Assembly: GCA_037951105.1 (NCBI GenBank)
Contig: JBAMJV010011028.1
Span: 1 to 64,000 of the forward strand
Direction of reading: 5' to 3'
Origin: Echinarachnius parma
Taxonomy: Eukaryota > Echinodermata > Echinoidea > Clypeasteroida > Echinarachniidae
DNA length: 64,000 nt
The notes beneath the pieces are model-generated. The model saw only the letters and a list, made by a program, of their open reading frames with translations, was not told the origin of the DNA and ran no database searches. Position numbers and translations under genes: made by a program. This document shows positions 61,108 to 64,000 of this stretch, piece after piece. Every line of letters starts with the position of its first letter. The first letter of the stretch is position 1.

Positions 61108-62430
61108 CTATGGAATTGGAATAGAGAGAAACATTATTAAAAAGAACACAATTTTCAGTAATTCAAAGAGCCTAGCCCATCTGATGATGAACTGCAATAA
61201 AATAGCTACAAAGTAGAATATCTACAAAGTCAAATGTAAGTATTACATTTATTCTTGAGATTTCTTTGACCGTATGTTCATCTTTCAAACTTAAGAAATG
61301 AAACTGTATATCAACCTTAATAAAAACAAATCTTGCAAAGTAAGGTAGTTTTGATGAAGCCTATATTTTCATATATTGCCAAGTGAGGAAGCTTTAAAAC
61401 TTAGTACTAGATGAACAATAAATCACATCTTCTTTTTGAGGATCAACTATATGTGTAACATTTTATTCTGTCCAGAGTCGATGCCATTCCTGAGTTAAAA
61501 TTTGGATAAAGTAGAAATTTACTATACACCTTGATAAGAACATGATTAGTTCTATCTAGGATTATTCCGTATTCAAATCATACATTACAAAACTCACCTC
61601 TCACAATACCAAGATATTACCACAATTTGCCGAGTTGTGTACCGTTTTGTTGGTAATGATTCATCTTTACCAAACTCTTTATTTTTCTTGTATCTTGATC
61701 CAAATTACTTCACTCTGCTATTTTCTTGCTTGTGAAATAAACCAAATGCTCCTCCCTTTTCGGATATATGCCTTTTGATCAGATCAATTTTGTGCTCTCC
61801 AGAACTGCAATTTCTTGTATTTTTATCAAATCCATTTACACTCCTCCAATGTTGTCATCTCCGTTTTCTTGGATGAATCCACCTTTGTTCCTCTTTTCGT
61901 TGTTACTTCTGCCATTTTTCTTTTGGTTTTCAGGCTCTCTTTGTTTGGCCTCTCTCTCTTCTCCATCATTGACCCCCTTAGGGACGATTCGGTATAGATG
62001 TAATTTCAATTCTTTTTTTATCTTTCCATCACAATTTCAAGATCTGTCATCTTTCATTTGCTGGTTCCCCAGCCATCTACATACGTGTATGTAGTACAAT
62101 GTCGTTGATCAAGATGAGCAGCACCCTGGATCTAGTTCCCCGTCTGATGTTTGCACTTGAACCTTCCCATACTTTTCCTGTTCTGTTTATTCTGCTATTT
62201 GTTGTGGAGTTTTTTGAAGGATCCATCATCTTCATTTTTTGCACTCTAGGTACAATGCAGATCCAGACTTTACTGCTCATCATCTTCTAGTTCATCTAGA
62301 GGAATACTTCAGGACATATCTGGTCCAACTAGTCCGCTTCCCTAGGACTAGTCTGTCAGATCAAACTTCGTTGGGCTATTTGTAGTTCTTCCTCATCTCC
62401 AACTGCATTCTTTGCCATCAGTTCAGGCAA
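61108..62430. other. No gene recognised (likely intron or upstream of the THRAP3/BCLAF1-like gene)
   Basis: AT-rich. The plus-strand frames at 61768-62094 and 61815-61997 are hydrophobic, overlapping and without family signature. No minus-strand RS exon was recognised. Confidence 0.5.
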
Positions 62431-62434
62431 AAGG

Positions 62435-62910
62435 ATTCATCAATTTTGAATTGCCCTTGAGATAGACTGTTCATCATCTACTCAGTGAATGAATTTCAGG
62501 ACATATAAATGGTACAGGTTACAGGTACAGGTTAAAACTCCATTTGGATTCTTTGCCATCAGTTGAGACAAAATACTTCATCAATCTTGAATTGCCCTTG
62601 AGATGGATCTGGAATTCACTGTTCATCATCTACACACAGTGAGTCGATTTCAGGACATACATGTATGTAGATGGTACAGGTAGTCTGCTTCTAAGGCCCA
62701 AGGATTGGTCTGCTTCTAAGGCCGAAGGATTGGTCTACTGTTGGATCAAACTTCAAGAAAGCACTTGGTTGTTTGGACTATTTGCAGGCCTTCCTCTCAA
62801 ACCATCAAGATGGATGTGGGCTTCACCGTCCATCATCTACGAATCAACATTAGAACATAGCTGGTACAGGTAGTCTGCTTCTAAGGCACAAGGACTGTTT
62901 TACGTTTAGA
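62435..62910. repeat. Degenerate tandem repeats, about 120-130 bp
   Basis: Units repeat 'catcaattttgaattgccct', 'ctgttcatcatctac', 'tttcaggacata' and 'ggtacaggtagtctgcttct'. The segment 'gtctgcttctaaggcccaag' itself occurs in tandem near 62682-62725. Confidence 0.78.
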
Positions 62911-63185
62911 TCAAACTTCCATGTGTGTGTTTGATCTTAGGCCATTTGCGGTACTCCTCTCATCCTTGCATCTGCATTCTATGCCGTCAGTTAGTCTCGA
63001 CTTTGCCTTTTCCATACTCCGTTCTAAGTAAATTCTCCAGCCGTATGAAGTGTACTCTGAGGAAGCAGATTGGAACTTGCTGCAGCAAGCTTCTCATGAT
63101 TTTCTCATTTTTCCCCTCTCCATCTTTCATCATCCTTATGACTTGATTTTATCTCTGCTTGTCATTTGTTGTCTGTTTTGGTGAC

Positions 63186-63750
63186 AACCTTGCGGCATCT
63201 TTTCATTCTCCGTCTTTGCATGTTTGTTGATATGATGGGGATGTTAGTAGCCAACCGGTATGGGTTCTAGATTTTTGTTTCCTTCCATCATAGAAATCTG
63301 AGGACATCTGAGGAAATTCTTTGCTGGCTTCTTTAGAAACTTCAAGCCATCTATTAATTTTCGGACCATGCATGTTGGTCGATATGTGGGTGTTACCAGC
63401 AATCTGGGTAATGGTTCTGCATTCCGCATTCTGTTCCATTCCATTATGGAAAATTCCAACTGCATTTCTGCAAAATGTATGCAGACGATCCTCACAGGAA
63501 ACGTCAAGCCAGCTTTTCATTCTCCATCATGTTTGTGGCTCTACTGTAGATATTAGTAGCCATCTGGTATTTCCATTCCGCATTCTGTTTCATGCCATTT
63601 CAGAAATGTTATGACATCTTCTGGCAGCATCTCAGCAAATTCTTTGCAGACTTCTTTACAGGAAACGTCAAGTCATCTGTTATTACTCTCTCCTTGCATG
63701 TTGTTGTAGTTGATAAATACAGCCATCTGGTCAGGAGTCCTTCTCTATTT
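63186..63750. repeat. Four degenerate tandem copies, about 160 bp
   Basis: Anchors near 63190, 63338, 63498 and 63661 share 'ggaaacgtcaagccagcttt', 'catgtttgttgatatg', 'agccatctggta' and 'attccgcattctgtt'. Overlapping frames on both strands are repeat artefacts. Confidence 0.8.
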
Positions 63751-64000
63751 CATGGTAGACATTGAAATGCCATGCTCATCTTTTGGTAACAGCCAAAACT
63801 ATCACTAGCAATTATGCTTCCAAAAGGAAGTGTCACGAGTATGTGAATTTATCAAAGTGATACTATACACAAGAGTGGCCAAGAATTATCAAAGTACCCA
63901 CTTATGTAATAGCTTTGTCTGGTTTTGTTTTCTTTAGAAATGTCTACATATTTATACTAGATTACAAGTATACTTTTAATTTTGCATTTAAATTGCATTC

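Noticed and set aside
63203-63614. Overlapping 87-105 codon frames near the right end
   Set aside because: They lie on four degenerate 160-bp tandem copies and show no codon conservation between copies.
1-64000. A dedicated multi-gene system (biosynthetic cluster, immune island or similar)
   Set aside because: The recognisable genes are unrelated housekeeping and receptor genes with long repeat-filled gaps; nothing suggests a functional cluster.

Overview
The window is animal nuclear DNA: spliced genes with GT-AG introns, many short terminal-inverted-repeat (TIR) transposons, tRNA-derived SINE pieces and long microsatellites. The gene content (lineage-expanded intronless rhodopsin-type receptors, RFC1, MTERF3, a THRAP3/BCLAF1-like gene) and the repeat landscape suggest a marine invertebrate deuterostome, most likely an echinoderm. 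That placement is an inference.

Layout. 0.6-1.7 kb (-) and 10.6-11.6 kb (+): two related, intact, single-exon class A GPCR genes. Repeated copies of their own N-terminal or leader sequence lie next to each. 2-9.3 kb: repeats only, including a duplicated segment carrying two different transposons at reciprocal positions. 16.3-34.6 kb (-): thirteen exons of RFC1, the large subunit of the clamp loader. They run from a PIP-box-like N-terminus through BRCT and AAA+ modules, but the C-terminal third is not found. 34.6-41.5 kb: intergenic or 5' sequence with hairpins. 41.5-49.4 kb (+): six exons of MTERF3, a mitochondrial transcription and ribosome biogenesis factor. 49.4-58.2 kb: repeats. 58.2-61.1 kb (-): three exons of an RS/RGG-rich THRAP3/BCLAF1-like nuclear protein that continues beyond what can be recognised. 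61.1-64 kb: tandem repeats, no gene recognised.

Two patterns stand out. First, real exons repeatedly have decayed partial copies beside them, about 20 copies from at least nine exons. The extreme case is the RFC1 BRCT exon, with eight derived copies in a 163-168 bp tandem array. Second, transposon boundaries can often be read directly: TTAA-flanked elements with paralogous empty sites, hAT-like elements with 8-bp target duplications, TA-flanked giant palindromes, and TTA-flanked elements.

The genes are unrelated in function: nuclear DNA replication (RFC1), mitochondrial gene expression (MTERF3), RNA processing or transcription (THRAP3/BCLAF1-like) and signalling (GPCRs). No operon or dedicated multi-gene system is visible. 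RFC1 and MTERF3 each carry one apparent single-base frameshift in a G/C-rich run, which may be sequence error.
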